A stretch of DNA of 64,000 nt from Pyrococcus furiosus DSM 3638 (GCF_000007305.1 NC_003413.1:1662141-1726140), one strand, 5' to 3'. Positions 39,950 through 49,174 are shown, counted from the first letter of the stretch. A program made the numbers and translations. The notes: generated by a model not told the origin, from the sequence alone.

Positions 39950-40620
39950 ACACATTTGGAATATTTCTCACAATCTCAGCATATACATTTTTCTCCTGGG
40001 CATATTCCAAGAAGAAAACTCCAATATTAAACCCAGTTCTCCTCTCAATACTTCTAATCGCTCTCATTCTTAAAGTTGGGAATATTAGCTACGAGAAATA
40101 TATGGAATCAGCGAGATTTCTGAGCTTTTTACTAGGACCAGCTGTTGTAAGTTTAGCTATCCCCCTATATAAGCAAATCAATATTGTGAAAGAATATAAG
40201 AAGGAGATTGCAACTGGGATCATCACGGGTGGAACTACGGCAATTCTTTCAGCTGTATATATCTTGAAAGCTTTTAATAGCCCAGAAATTCTCCAGAGAA
40301 CTATTGCCCCAAAAAGCGTGACAACGGCAATTGCAATGGGGGTTAGTGAAAAGATTGGTGGAATTCCAGAACTAACAGCAGTTCTAGTAATCTTAACGGG
40401 AATTCTTGGAAATGCCCTTGCTCCAGAGTTACTTGACTTCTTCAAGATCAAAGATAGGGTGGCGAGAGGACTAGCTACGGGAGTTTCTTCTCATGGCCTC
40501 GGCACCGCAAGAATAATACTTGAAGATGAGTTATCCGGAGCAGTAAGTGGACTAGCTATGGCTCTCAACGGTGTTTACACGGCCTTCCTGCTTCCTTTAA
40601 TAATAGAACTAATAGTGTGA
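39946..40620 (+). CDS. lrgB: CidB/LrgB membrane protein
   Basis: The 224-residue protein has about seven hydrophobic helices and the LrgB core ILQRTIAPKSVTTAIAMGVSEKIGGIPELTAVLVILTG, GVSSHGLGTARI. It is the partner of LrgA in the preceding gene (ATGA overlap). The CPBP protease gene starts within 6-9 nt of its stop, making a three-gene operon. Confidence 0.88.
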   Translation: MNTFGIFLTISAYTFFSWAYSKKKTPILNPVLLSILLIALILKVGNISYEKYMESARFLSFLLGPAVVSLAIPLYKQINIVKEYKKEIATGIITGGTTAILSAVYILKAFNSPEILQRTIAPKSVTTAIAMGVSEKIGGIPELTAVLVILTGILGNALAPELLDFFKIKDRVARGLATGVSSHGLGTARIILEDELSGAVSGLAMALNGVYTAFLLPLIIELIV

Positions 40621-40626
40621 TTGGAG

Positions 40627-41211
40627 ATGATGAAAGAATACGTAGCACCACTAATCCTACTTCCTCTTTCCTTTATCCCAATTTTGGCTAGAACCTTCTA
40701 CTTCTGGGTAGTCTTAGTCGTCATTTTTTACCTTATAATTCCAACAATAATTTATCAACTTCTGGGGATAACTCCTAGAGAAGTTGGCTTTAGGACTCCA
40801 AATAGCTTGAGATCCACTGAATTACTTCTGGTTTTTGCATTCTTGCTGGGTTTTGCTGGACTAGCAATTCCTGAAATGAGAAATTATTATCCAATATTCT
40901 CTTACTCAAGTGCACTGGACTTTGCTTTGAAGGAAATCCTTATAGGAGTAGTTATGTTTGCCCACGAAGCATTTTTTAGGGGATTTTTACTGTTCCCTAT
41001 TGCAAAGAAATCTCCAACAATTGGTATTATTTTCCAAGATATCCCATACACAATCATCCATGTAGGAAAACCCACTATAGAGATCCCATATTCATTTATC
41101 GCGGGCATAATATTTGCAAAAATAGATTTAAAAGAGGAAAGTATAGTACCAAGCTTTTTAGTTCACTGGATTGGTTCACTTTTCTTTGACATTCTCTGCT
41201 CAATCACTTGA
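40627..41211 (+). CDS. CPBP-family intramembrane metalloprotease
   Basis: The 194-residue multi-helix protein has the CAAX/Abi pattern: HEAFFRGFLL (motif 1, with His for the first Glu), FQDIPYTIIHV (Phe-x-His motif 2) and HWIGSLFFD (motif 3). Members cleave within membranes or act in bacteriocin self-immunity. Either ATG 40627 or 40630 could be used. The 3' end overlaps the TIP49 gene by 8 bp. Confidence 0.8.
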   Translation: MMKEYVAPLILLPLSFIPILARTFYFWVVLVVIFYLIIPTIIYQLLGITPREVGFRTPNSLRSTELLLVFAFLLGFAGLAIPEMRNYYPIFSYSSALDFALKEILIGVVMFAHEAFFRGFLLFPIAKKSPTIGIIFQDIPYTIIHVGKPTIEIPYSFIAGIIFAKIDLKEESIVPSFLVHWIGSLFFDILCSIT

Positions 41212-42529
41212 GCATTCCTTCCACCTTCTCTACAAAGGCTATGCTTCTCTTCACGTCTGCGAAGTATTCCCTAGCCTTTTCAACGTGCTCTTTCTCAACC
41301 CTCTTTCCTCCAGCAATTATGCTAGCTGGAGCCAGTAGTTGCACTGCATATCTAAGGCTCGTCTGCTCACCCAGCTCTGCTAGATATTCGAGAGCCTCTT
41401 CGCTAAGCTCTATCTTCTCTTCTCTTGCTCTTATCTTTACAATCTCCCTTATCTCTTCCTTCTTGTATGGTTCGGTATTTATTATGAGTAATCTGTCAAG
41501 CATGTCAAGTGGAATTCCATGTGGAGACTCTATGTCAGTTCCTCTTATCTTTGTCATACCCCTGTTCGTAGCTAAGATTAGGATCGGAGCAAGCTCACTT
41601 TCCATGGCTCTAGCCAAGAATGAGAATGCTTCAATATCTAACATGTGACATTCATCAATGAAGAGCACTCCTGGGACCAAAGTTGCCTTTCCTTCCTCAA
41701 CCCACTGTTTAACTGTTTGATCTACTCTCTCCCTTATCTCGTCGTTAATTTCCATTCTACCTCCAAAGAGAAGGCTAAATATTCCACCAGCTCTTGCATT
41801 AACAACATCCAAATCGTGAAGAGTAACAGTATATGTAAATTCCTTAATCTTCAATACTGGACCAGTGGGCATCTCAACTTTCTTTCGGAAGAAGAGCCCT
41901 TCTTCCTCTTTAGTAGTCCCAATTCTTGAAACTCTTCCAGTTTCAGCATCAATTTGAATAACATCTCCCTCTTCAATACCCATCTCAAGTATTTGATATG
42001 CTATCTCTCTTCCTGCCCTTATGGTCTTTGAGTCGTCCTTTGTTTTTAGAGTTAGGACTACACTTTCCGGAATTTCTATGTAAGGATTGAAGGGATGCCT
42101 TGTTCTTCTTATTTCAATCTTTTCTACTTTTCCTTCGTATACTTTCCTTTCCTCACTTATTCTCACACCTATGGCCCTTCTCAAAGCTTGCTTGAGGAAT
42201 TCTGTCTTTTTCATCTCTGCTGAATATATTTCACTCCCGCTTATTTGAACAAATGGAACGTCTTCACCAAGCTCTCTCGCGATACCCATTGCAATTGCGG
42301 TTTTTCCACTCCCTGTTGGACCTACTAAGAGAATTCCCTTTCCAGCTAGTTTACCTTGTTTAATCAATTTTACCGCTATTCCCGCCGCTTCTCTCGCCTT
42401 TACTTGACCAACCATTCCATCTCCAATGAACTTTGCCTTACCATTCTCATCTAGTCCAAGGCCCTTTATGTGGGAGTGCATTCCTACTCTCTCAAACTTC
42501 ACGGTTGGAATCTCTTCTATTACTGGCAT
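41204..42529 (-). CDS. TIP49/RuvBL-family AAA+ ATPase
   Basis: The 441-residue protein shows Walker A GPTGSGKTAIA near residue 70, Walker B LFIDECHML near 290, sensor ATNRG and the TIP49 OB-fold insertion (residues about 125-240). It is the archaeal counterpart of eukaryotic RUVBL1/2 of chromatin remodelling and RNP assembly complexes. The archaeal partner is unknown. ATG 42529 is preceded by GAGGTGAG. Confidence 0.9.
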   Translation of the reverse strand: MPVIEEIPTVKFERVGMHSHIKGLGLDENGKAKFIGDGMVGQVKAREAAGIAVKLIKQGKLAGKGILLVGPTGSGKTAIAMGIARELGEDVPFVQISGSEIYSAEMKKTEFLKQALRRAIGVRISEERKVYEGKVEKIEIRRTRHPFNPYIEIPESVVLTLKTKDDSKTIRAGREIAYQILEMGIEEGDVIQIDAETGRVSRIGTTKEEEGLFFRKKVEMPTGPVLKIKEFTYTVTLHDLDVVNARAGGIFSLLFGGRMEINDEIRERVDQTVKQWVEEGKATLVPGVLFIDECHMLDIEAFSFLARAMESELAPILILATNRGMTKIRGTDIESPHGIPLDMLDRLLIINTEPYKKEEIREIVKIRAREEKIELSEEALEYLAELGEQTSLRYAVQLLAPASIIAGGKRVEKEHVEKAREYFADVKRSIAFVEKVEGMLK

Positions 42530-42604
42530 CTACTCACCTCCTCAGAATTTTTGTTCCATTTTGTTATTAAAATATGCAAATTAAAAAATTGACGGTAGAA
42601 GAAA

Positions 42605-43831
42605 TCATCTCCCAAGCATTTTATGAGCCCTAGCCAAATGTTTGGCGGCAATTGCGGCCAGAAGAGAGAGCTCACCAGCCAAAACCGCACCAGCAACTAT
42701 CTCCGCAAATTTCTTAGCATTCATCCCTGGAGGATCTCCTCCTCCAGCAACCCCCATAATTTCTAGAGCTTCTCTTTGAGGAGGTACTCTAGTCCCACCT
42801 CCAACCGTCCCTATTTCTAGGCTCGGCATTGTTATGCTTATGTATAGATCTCCATCTTCAGTGACTTCAGCGAGGGTTATTCCATGTGCACCTTCCGTAA
42901 TTTGAGCCTCATCCTGACCTGTGGCTAGGAATATCGCCCCTACAATGTTGGCAAAGTGAGCGTTAAAACCGTAGGAACCTGCTTGGGCCGAACCCACTAA
43001 GTTCTTTAGGTAGTTTACTTCAGCGATAAGCTCTGGAGTGGTCTTTAGCTTTTTCTTAACAATCTCTCTAGGAACTACAGCTTCAGCAATAATGGTCTTT
43101 CCTCTTCCCAGGATGAAGTTTAAGGCGTTTGGCTTCTTATCTACGCACAGATTACCAGAAAGAGCCAAATATTTTACATCGGGGAATTCTTCTTCTATTA
43201 CTTTCATTATCTCTTCGCTCGCTATTGTAACCATGTTCATTCCCATGGCATCTCCAGTTTCGAATTCAAATCTTAAGTATAAGTTTCTCCCAACGATAAA
43301 AGGCTTTACCCCCCTAAGCTTTCCGTGACGAGTAACCTTACTAACAGCTTTTTCTTGGAGGTAATCCAGATTATTCTTGACCCATTCAGCTACTTCTCTC
43401 GCCCTTCTGGCGTTTGGACATTTCAATAGAGGAGCTCTAGTCATCTTGTCATCTATTAGGGTTGTGTAAACTCCACCAGCCTCTGTTAGAGCAGAACAAC
43501 CTCTGTTTACTGAAGCAACCAAGGCCCCTTCAGTTGTGGCTAGGGGAATGTAAAACTCACCTTTTGCATATTCACCATTAATCTTTAGAGGACCCGCAAT
43601 ACCCATGGGTATTTGAACGACACCTATCATGTTTTCAATGTTCCTTCCAATAACTTCGTTTGGATCAATTGAGTAGTGGCCAATGTGCTTTAGCTGTATT
43701 CCAAGTTTTTTCTCCAAGGCTCTCCTTCTTATCTCAGTTGCAAGCCTTTTATCCCCATTCACATAGTTTTCTACTTGATGAAACTTGATCTCTCCCCTAG
43801 CAACTTTCTCTATAATCTCCTCTATTTCCAT
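42605..43831 (-). CDS. hmgA: HMG-CoA reductase (class I)
   Basis: The 408-residue enzyme makes mevalonate for archaeal isoprenoid lipids. Motifs are NMIGVVQIPMGIAGPL near 46, the CoA-binding TTEGALVASVNRGCSAL near 80, DAMGMNM near 180, and GTVGGGTRVPPQ near 335. The second ATG of ATGATG (43831) is better spaced from GGGGTG. It lies 12 nt upstream-adjacent to the MinD gene and is probably co-transcribed. Confidence 0.95.
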   Translation of the reverse strand: MEIEEIIEKVARGEIKFHQVENYVNGDKRLATEIRRRALEKKLGIQLKHIGHYSIDPNEVIGRNIENMIGVVQIPMGIAGPLKINGEYAKGEFYIPLATTEGALVASVNRGCSALTEAGGVYTTLIDDKMTRAPLLKCPNARRAREVAEWVKNNLDYLQEKAVSKVTRHGKLRGVKPFIVGRNLYLRFEFETGDAMGMNMVTIASEEIMKVIEEEFPDVKYLALSGNLCVDKKPNALNFILGRGKTIIAEAVVPREIVKKKLKTTPELIAEVNYLKNLVGSAQAGSYGFNAHFANIVGAIFLATGQDEAQITEGAHGITLAEVTEDGDLYISITMPSLEIGTVGGGTRVPPQREALEIMGVAGGGDPPGMNAKKFAEIVAGAVLAGELSLLAAIAAKHLARAHKMLGR

Positions 43832-43846
43832 CATAGCACCCCCTAA

Positions 43847-44608
43847 CTAAGGAGAAGACTCAGATGATCCAAAAATCCACTCTTCAGTTATCTGTCCACA
43901 CTCTTTAAAAGCTATAGCGGCCTCACTCCTGGGCTTATATACTATAACTGGAATTCCAGCATTTACAGACTCTGGCACTGCCTCATCAAATGGAATAACT
44001 CCAAGAACGGGAACTCCTATCTCCTCTTCAATAACTTCAACTATCTTGTCTATAACATCTGCAGCTTCTCTAACCTTGTTGAGCACTACACCCACTTTTA
44101 ACCCAAATTTATCCCCCAGAGCCTTAAGCTTTAGAACTTCATTTTCCACCATAACTTCAAAGGAGTAAATAGGAGACCTCTCAACTTCCACTACAATAAT
44201 TTGGTAGTTTGAAATTTCAAACGCTGGAAGGGTATCGAAGGGAACTCCTGTTGGAGAATCTAAAAATATAAGGGGATACTTATACTTGAGATCCTCCAAC
44301 ACGTCTCTCAACCTTTGAGCTGAGACTCCTATCACATCCTCAAGCCTAGGACTTCCAGGCATTACGTAAACTCCAGTCTCTCTATGTCGATAAATTGCCC
44401 ATTCCGGATCAATATTGGGATCTTTGACTACTGAATGAATGGTGTATTTTACATTGTCTAAAGCGAAGTGAAGCCCTAAATTTGGAAGATACAAATCTCC
44501 ATCCACCGCCAATACTCTATATCCTCGCTGAGCGAAATAAGTACTCAAGTTAGCAGTCGTTGTGGTCTTTCCTGCTCCTCCTCTTCCAGTGACAACTATT
44601 ATTGACAT
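43847..44608 (-). CDS. minD: MinD/ParA-family P-loop ATPase
   Basis: The 253-residue ATPase begins MSIIVVTGRGGAGKTTTTANL, a deviant Walker A with the signature Lys replaced by Arg at GRGGAGKT, and has the LAVDGDLYLPNLGL and LIFLDSPTGVP switch motifs. MinD family proteins position cell division or other complexes. The C-terminus has no clear membrane-targeting helix. It is divergent from the MATE gene across an unusually symmetrical promoter. Confidence 0.85.
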   Translation of the reverse strand: MSIIVVTGRGGAGKTTTTANLSTYFAQRGYRVLAVDGDLYLPNLGLHFALDNVKYTIHSVVKDPNIDPEWAIYRHRETGVYVMPGSPRLEDVIGVSAQRLRDVLEDLKYKYPLIFLDSPTGVPFDTLPAFEISNYQIIVVEVERSPIYSFEVMVENEVLKLKALGDKFGLKVGVVLNKVREAADVIDKIVEVIEEEIGVPVLGVIPFDEAVPESVNAGIPVIVYKPRSEAAIAFKECGQITEEWIFGSSESSP

Positions 44609-44667
44609 AGCTTAACCTCTCCTGCCAAAGTTGTTCAAAGCTAAATTATCTTGATTAAAGGCAAGCA

Positions 44668-44720
44668 TATAAGATTTTTGTCTAAAAAACAAGGGGAAGC
44701 TTTTCCACAAAAATCTTATA
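44668..44720. promoter_or_regulatory. Perfect 14-bp inverted repeat forming both TATA boxes of a divergent promoter
   Basis: TATAAGATTTTTGT (44668-44681) and ACAAAAATCTTATA (44707-44720) are exact inverted copies separated by 25 nt. Each arm contains a CTTATA TATA box, one pointing to minD (minus) and one to the MATE gene (plus). The layout suggests symmetric paired promoters or an operator bound across the divergent region. Confidence 0.75.
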
Positions 44721-44762
44721 AATTACAACTTTCCTTTTATCGTTTAGATACAAATTGTAATT
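44721..44762 (+). repeat. 8-bp inverted repeat flanking the predicted MATE transcription start
   Basis: AATTACAA (44721-44728) and TTGTAATT (44755-44762) are exact inverted copies 26 nt apart. They bracket the predicted start of the MATE transcript near 44743 and end 10 nt before its ATG. A drug-responsive repressor operator is a reasonable inference but not shown. Confidence 0.6.
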
Positions 44763-44772
44763 GGGATGATGC

Positions 44773-46140
44773 ATGAGTGAGCTAAGAAGGAAAATATGGA
44801 GCCTAGCATGGCCAGCAATAGCTGGGAACATAAGTCAAACATTGCTCAACCTAGTCGATATGATGATTTTAGGTCATGTCAGCGCTATTGCCTTGGGAGC
44901 TGTTGGACTAGGAGGACAGATTAGTTGGTTCATGTTTCCAATAATGATCGCTGTTTCCACTGGAACTTTAGCTATAGTAGCTAGAAGGGTTGGGGAAGGA
45001 AAACTTGAAGAGGCTTCAAGGGTAGCAGAGCAAAGTATGTACTTAGCTTTTCTTCTTGGTATTCCAGTAATGCTTTTCGGAATTTTCTTTGGAGATGAAA
45101 TTCTAAGAATCATGGGTGCCAAAGGAGAAGTTCTCGAGATTGGATACGAATATCTAAAAGTGTTATTCCTATTCTATCCAATTAGATTTGTGGGGTTTGT
45201 ATTTTTCTCAGCTCTTAGGGGAGCGGGAGATACAAAGACCCCAATGAAACTCAATATTCTAATGAACGTCTTAAACGGCGTGTTTGATTATCTTTTAGTT
45301 TTTGGAAAACTTGGATTTCCCAGGCTTGGCCCAGTAGGCGCCGCCTGGGCTTCAGGAATAGGAATTACAGTCTCGTTTTTAATTGGAATGTTGTTGTTTT
45401 TGAATGGCAAACTCGTCATTAAGCCTGTGATAGAGTGGAGGTTGCATCTTGATATAGTTGAAAAGATATTGAGAATCGGCACTCCCGCTTTACTTGAGAG
45501 AGGGCTATTTAGCTTCTACAACTTCCTTTACATGGCTATAGTCACAAGGTTCGGAGAAATAGCATTATCGGCTCATCAAATTGGGCTGAGAGTGGAGAGC
45601 ATAGCATACATGCCAGCATTTGGATTTAGTATCGCAACTTCTGCCCTAGTAGGACAGAGCTTAGGAGCTAAAAAGCCTGATGAAGCTGAAAAGATAGTTA
45701 AAGAGTCTCTAAAGATGACAACGATCTTTATGAGCGTAATGGCTTTTGTGTTGATGGCATTCCCAAGTATCCTAGTTAGGCCATTTCTATCCCCGACAGA
45801 CCCTTACTATGAGGAGGTTAAGAGACTAGCAGTTATATACCTCATAATAGTTGGGATAAGCGAAATACCTTTGGGAGTAATCTTCGTGTTGAGTGGAGCC
45901 CTTAGGGGAGCTGGAGACACAAAGAGTCCCCTATATGTAACAGCAATTAGCAAACTTCTCTTTAGAATTATGCCCTCCTATATTCTGGGATTTGGAGTTT
46001 CACTTCCAAGTCTAGGCTTGGAATTCAAAGGGTTGGGAGTAATTGCCGCCTGGATAGGAATGAGCCTTGAAACATTTATTTCAGCCGGGCTGTTCTGGAT
46101 AGTATTTAGAAAAGGAAGATGGAAAAAGATAAAGATTTAG
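44773..46140 (+). CDS. MATE-family efflux transporter
   Basis: The 455-residue protein has twelve membrane helices in two homologous halves, each starting with the MATE pattern (LAWPAIAGNISQTLLNLVDMMILGH near residue 10; IGTPALLERGLFSFYNFL near 235) and LRGAGDTKTP/LRGAGDTKSP in both halves near 152 and 380. These antiporters export drugs or metabolites in exchange for protons or sodium. It overlaps the convergent HTH regulator by 4 bp. Confidence 0.92.
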   Translation: MSELRRKIWSLAWPAIAGNISQTLLNLVDMMILGHVSAIALGAVGLGGQISWFMFPIMIAVSTGTLAIVARRVGEGKLEEASRVAEQSMYLAFLLGIPVMLFGIFFGDEILRIMGAKGEVLEIGYEYLKVLFLFYPIRFVGFVFFSALRGAGDTKTPMKLNILMNVLNGVFDYLLVFGKLGFPRLGPVGAAWASGIGITVSFLIGMLLFLNGKLVIKPVIEWRLHLDIVEKILRIGTPALLERGLFSFYNFLYMAIVTRFGEIALSAHQIGLRVESIAYMPAFGFSIATSALVGQSLGAKKPDEAEKIVKESLKMTTIFMSVMAFVLMAFPSILVRPFLSPTDPYYEEVKRLAVIYLIIVGISEIPLGVIFVLSGALRGAGDTKSPLYVTAISKLLFRIMPSYILGFGVSLPSLGLEFKGLGVIAAWIGMSLETFISAGLFWIVFRKGRWKKIKI

Positions 46141-47087
46141 GTGCTACTCCTTAGCTCTTTAATAATCTCCATTAGCTCATCCACGTCCCTAACTTTATTG
46201 AGAATGTCTTTAGGAATTATTGGAACTTTCCCAACAACTTCCGTTTTCTTTTCATTTAGAACAAATACACCCTCACTTTCTACGAATTCTGCTATTTGGT
46301 TAACTAATCTTACCCTCCTAATTGTCGAGGGGGTCTTTTTCTCATCAATTCCAGTGAGTAGATTAACCTCTTCATCTTCCTCTTTTGTGACTGCATTAAA
46401 GGGAGCCCTCTTTATTTTTACAACACTCATCCCAAGTCTTTCTAACCTATCAAACACCTCTTTCTCCAATTCATTTTCTGGAGGGGATGACAATGTTACT
46501 TTCTCGATTTTTGCCTTAAATATATCTATTGGCTTTACCAATGGCTCGTCGAAGATTTCTTCAAGCCTTATTGCCACATCTATACTTACCATGCCCTCCC
46601 CCTTTTCATACCTTTGAACGCTCTTTCTCGATACTCCAAGCATTTCTGCAAGTTCGGTTGTAGAGTATCCATATTTTTCCCTAAGCTCTCTTAGCCTCTC
46701 CCCATCAATTCTAACGAAGAATCCTCCCCTCTCAGCCATTACAAGAGGATATTCAGTTCCTGCCAATATGGAAAACAAGGTCTCTGGGTTAACAGCATAT
46801 ATTCCGAACCTCTCATAAACAACTCCATCTTCCAATTCTATGTTTTTAGTTCTTAACCCTACTAAAAGAGCTGAGGCTCTAAAGAGTTTTGCCAACCTCT
46901 TTAAATCCTCAGCTTGTTCCTCTGTGAATTTGTCAATATTCACCAACGTCTTTATAAATAGCAAGAGAATTTGCCTGGTAGCAACTAAGTCAAAGCATCC
47001 TCCCCTAAACGACACTCTGGCAGTTTTAAACCCTATACTATTCAACATCTTTTCAACTACTGTCGTAAGTTGCTCTTTGTCCATCAT
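46137..47087 (-). CDS. Archaeal HTH (XRE) transcriptional regulator, COG1395 type
   Basis: The 316-residue protein has a central XRE helix-turn-helix near residues 127-180 (LRELREKYGYSTTELAEMLGVSRKSVQRYEKGEGMV) flanked by larger conserved domains; the N-terminal domain (GFKTARVSFRGGCFDLVATRQ) recalls a nuclease-like fold. Such proteins are found in most archaea with unknown targets. It is convergent with the MATE gene and could in principle regulate it. Confidence 0.85.
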   Translation of the reverse strand: MMDKEQLTTVVEKMLNSIGFKTARVSFRGGCFDLVATRQILLLFIKTLVNIDKFTEEQAEDLKRLAKLFRASALLVGLRTKNIELEDGVVYERFGIYAVNPETLFSILAGTEYPLVMAERGGFFVRIDGERLRELREKYGYSTTELAEMLGVSRKSVQRYEKGEGMVSIDVAIRLEEIFDEPLVKPIDIFKAKIEKVTLSSPPENELEKEVFDRLERLGMSVVKIKRAPFNAVTKEEDEEVNLLTGIDEKKTPSTIRRVRLVNQIAEFVESEGVFVLNEKKTEVVGKVPIIPKDILNKVRDVDELMEIIKELRSST

Positions 47088-47121
47088 TTAAAGATTAGGA
47101 AGAAAAGTTTATAAAATCTAT

Positions 47122-48174
47122 CTAACACTGAGTTGCGCTCTTCGAAATGTCTCTAAGGGAAACAGGATAAGAAAGTCTGATATTTAGGAATGCATGCTCA
47201 GTTAACCATGCTTTTATCTCTTCAGCTACTTTTCTACCCTCTCTAATTGCTGTTCCTATATTCCTGGGAGATATAACGTCTCCAGCGAAAAATATTCCAG
47301 CATTTTTGAGAATATCCTCATTCGAACATAGAACTTCTTTTATAGGATTTGTGGGGATTTGACCTATTGCAAATATAATGACATCTGCAGGGATAGTTCT
47401 TTTCTCTTCTGTTGTAATCACAGATCCTCTAACTACCTTTGTTTTAGCAAATTCAACTTCTCTAACATTTTCATCTCCAAAAATCCTTACAGGAGTTACA
47501 TATTCAAGGAACTTAACTCCCTCTTTTATAAGTTTTTTAAACTCATTTTTTGCGTATGAATCCTGTAGACTCCTTCTATATGCAATCGTTACTGATTTTG
47601 CCCCCAGCAACTTTGCTTCTTTAGCAACGTCAACTGCAGTATAACCTGCACCAATTACTACAACCCTCTTTCCCTCGAAGGAAGGCATTTTTGTTTGAGG
47701 TAGATATCCAATTCTAGCTAAGTTTATCCTTAAAAGAAGTTGAAGAGCATTTTCAACACCTTTAAGCTCTTTCCCTGGAATATCTAAAATTCTGGGCCGC
47801 CATGCTCCAGTGGCAATTAAGATTGCGTCATATTCCTTCATAAGTTTCTCTAAAGACACGAACCTCTCAGCAAATTCATCTCCAAGCTCCTTTGGAGAAT
47901 CATACACAACCTTTGTTCTCATATGAAACACTACTCCAAGCTCCTCAATTTCTTTAACTGCCTGTCTTACTTTACTTATTGGAATTCTCCACTCAGGAAT
48001 ACCAAAGGCCACCATTCCTCCAGGTTCAGGCATTTTGTCATATACATGAACATCAAACCCATCACAAGCTAGTGAGCATGCTGCCGATAATCCTGCTGGA
48101 CCTGCTCCTATTATAGCTACTCTGAGTGGTTTAACTCTGCTATCTTTTTTCTCCCCACAAAAACAAAACTTCAT
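47122..48174 (-). CDS. gltA: GltA/NfnB-like NADPH-dependent FAD oxidoreductase
   Basis: The 350-residue flavoprotein has FAD motif IGAGPAGLSAACSLACDGFDVHVYDKMPEPGG near residue 22, NADPH motif IGAGYTAVDVAKEAKLLGAKSV near 170, and GDV near 305. It resembles the small subunit of glutamate synthase, but no large subunit is nearby; in Thermococcales such proteins are annotated GltA, SudB or Nfn-type. I chose ATG 48174 with GGGTGAG upstream over ATG 48195. An N-terminal CFCG may bind iron-sulphur. Confidence 0.82.
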   Translation of the reverse strand: MKFCFCGEKKDSRVKPLRVAIIGAGPAGLSAACSLACDGFDVHVYDKMPEPGGMVAFGIPEWRIPISKVRQAVKEIEELGVVFHMRTKVVYDSPKELGDEFAERFVSLEKLMKEYDAILIATGAWRPRILDIPGKELKGVENALQLLLRINLARIGYLPQTKMPSFEGKRVVVIGAGYTAVDVAKEAKLLGAKSVTIAYRRSLQDSYAKNEFKKLIKEGVKFLEYVTPVRIFGDENVREVEFAKTKVVRGSVITTEEKRTIPADVIIFAIGQIPTNPIKEVLCSNEDILKNAGIFFAGDVISPRNIGTAIREGRKVAEEIKAWLTEHAFLNIRLSYPVSLRDISKSATQC

Positions 48175-48233
48175 CTCGCTCACCCTCTTTTCCATAAGAA
48201 ACCTAGCTAATTTAGGTTATCCAAATTACAATA

Positions 48234-48320
48234 GTCAATTTGACAAATATATATAGTGATCATCCATCTAATTTCATTCTCTCTAAGACAATTTAAAATA
48301 AATTTCAGTCAAAAGTTGAC
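48234..48320. promoter_or_regulatory. Two GTCAA-TTGAC operator-like repeats between gltA and the SDR gene
   Basis: GTCAATTTGAC (48234-48244) and GTCAAAAGTTGAC (48308-48320) are each short palindromes, both followed by AAAT. They share the motif GTCAA-(1 or 3 nt)-TTGACAAAT. The first overlaps the minus-strand TATA region (ATATATAT, 48247-48254) of gltA. A dimeric regulator is inferred. Confidence 0.6.
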
Positions 48321-48362
48321 AAATTCTCACGTTTGTGTAATAAAAATGACCACATAGGAACG

Positions 48363-48371
48363 TTTTAATAG
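48363..48371 (+). promoter_or_regulatory. TATA element of the SDR gene
   Basis: GTTTTAATA is centred 28 nt before ATG 48395, and there is no clear Shine-Dalgarno sequence, so a leaderless mRNA is predicted. Confidence 0.5.
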
Positions 48372-48394
48372 GGGAGTACACTAATGTCAATCGT

Positions 48395-49174
48395 ATGAAC
48401 ATTTTAATAACAGCTTCTTCAAGAGGAATAGGCTTCAATGTGGCCAAGGAACTCCTCAAAAAAGGACACAGAGTAGTAATATCGTCTAGCAATGAAAAAA
48501 ATTTAGAAAAAGCCCTAGAAGAGCTAAAAGAATATGAAAAAGTCTATCCGATTAAAGCAGATCTCTCAAAAAAAGAAGAAATTAAAAACATGGTAGAAAA
48601 GGCCTGGGAAATTTTAGGAAAAATAGATGTCCTTGTTTGGAATGCCCCTAATGTAAAGTGTGAACCCTGCATGATTCACGAATTAGATTATGAAGATTGG
48701 GTAGAAGGAGCCTTGCTTCACATAATTGCCCCAGGCTACCTAACAACTCTTCTCCTTAATAAATGGTTGAAAAATAACACAAGAGGGATAATAATCTACT
48801 TAAGTTCTGCTTCAGTTTTAGAGCCAATGCCTCCCCTCCTTCTCGCAGACAGTACTAGGGCAGGATTAATTCAGCTTGCTAAAGGAATATCTAGGGCCTA
48901 TGGAAAGAGAGGAATAAGGGCATACACAGTACTACTTGGGAGCTTTGATACCCCAGGAGCTAGAGAAAACCTAAGAAGACTAGCAGAAAAAAGGGGTGTT
49001 GATCCAGAAGAGCTATGGAAAAAGGAAGTTATTGAAAGAACTCCTCTTCAAAGAACTGGAAAATGGGAAGAACTAGGAGAATTAATAGAATTCTTACTTA
49101 GCGATAACGCCGAATATATGCTAGGCTCTACAATTCTCTTTGATGGAGCAATGACTAGGAGCGTTCTTCTTTAA
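48395..49174 (+). CDS. Short-chain dehydrogenase with atypical active site
   Basis: The 259-residue SDR has the cofactor motif [14 protein letters not shown] at residues 7-20 and the SSAS serine strand near 146. Where YxxxK is expected (near 159-163) it reads [10 protein letters not shown], so the catalytic Tyr and Lys are replaced. Similar sequences are often annotated glucose or 3-oxoacyl reductases; activity should not be assumed. The 3' end overlaps moaC by 20 bp. Confidence 0.82.
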   Translation: MNILITASSRGIGFNVAKELLKKGHRVVISSSNEKNLEKALEELKEYEKVYPIKADLSKKEEIKNMVEKAWEILGKIDVLVWNAPNVKCEPCMIHELDYEDWVEGALLHIIAPGYLTTLLLNKWLKNNTRGIIIYLSSASVLEPMPPLLLADSTRAGLIQLAKGISRAYGKRGIRAYTVLLGSFDTPGARENLRRLAEKRGVDPEELWKKEVIERTPLQRTGKWEELGELIEFLLSDNAEYMLGSTILFDGAMTRSVLL

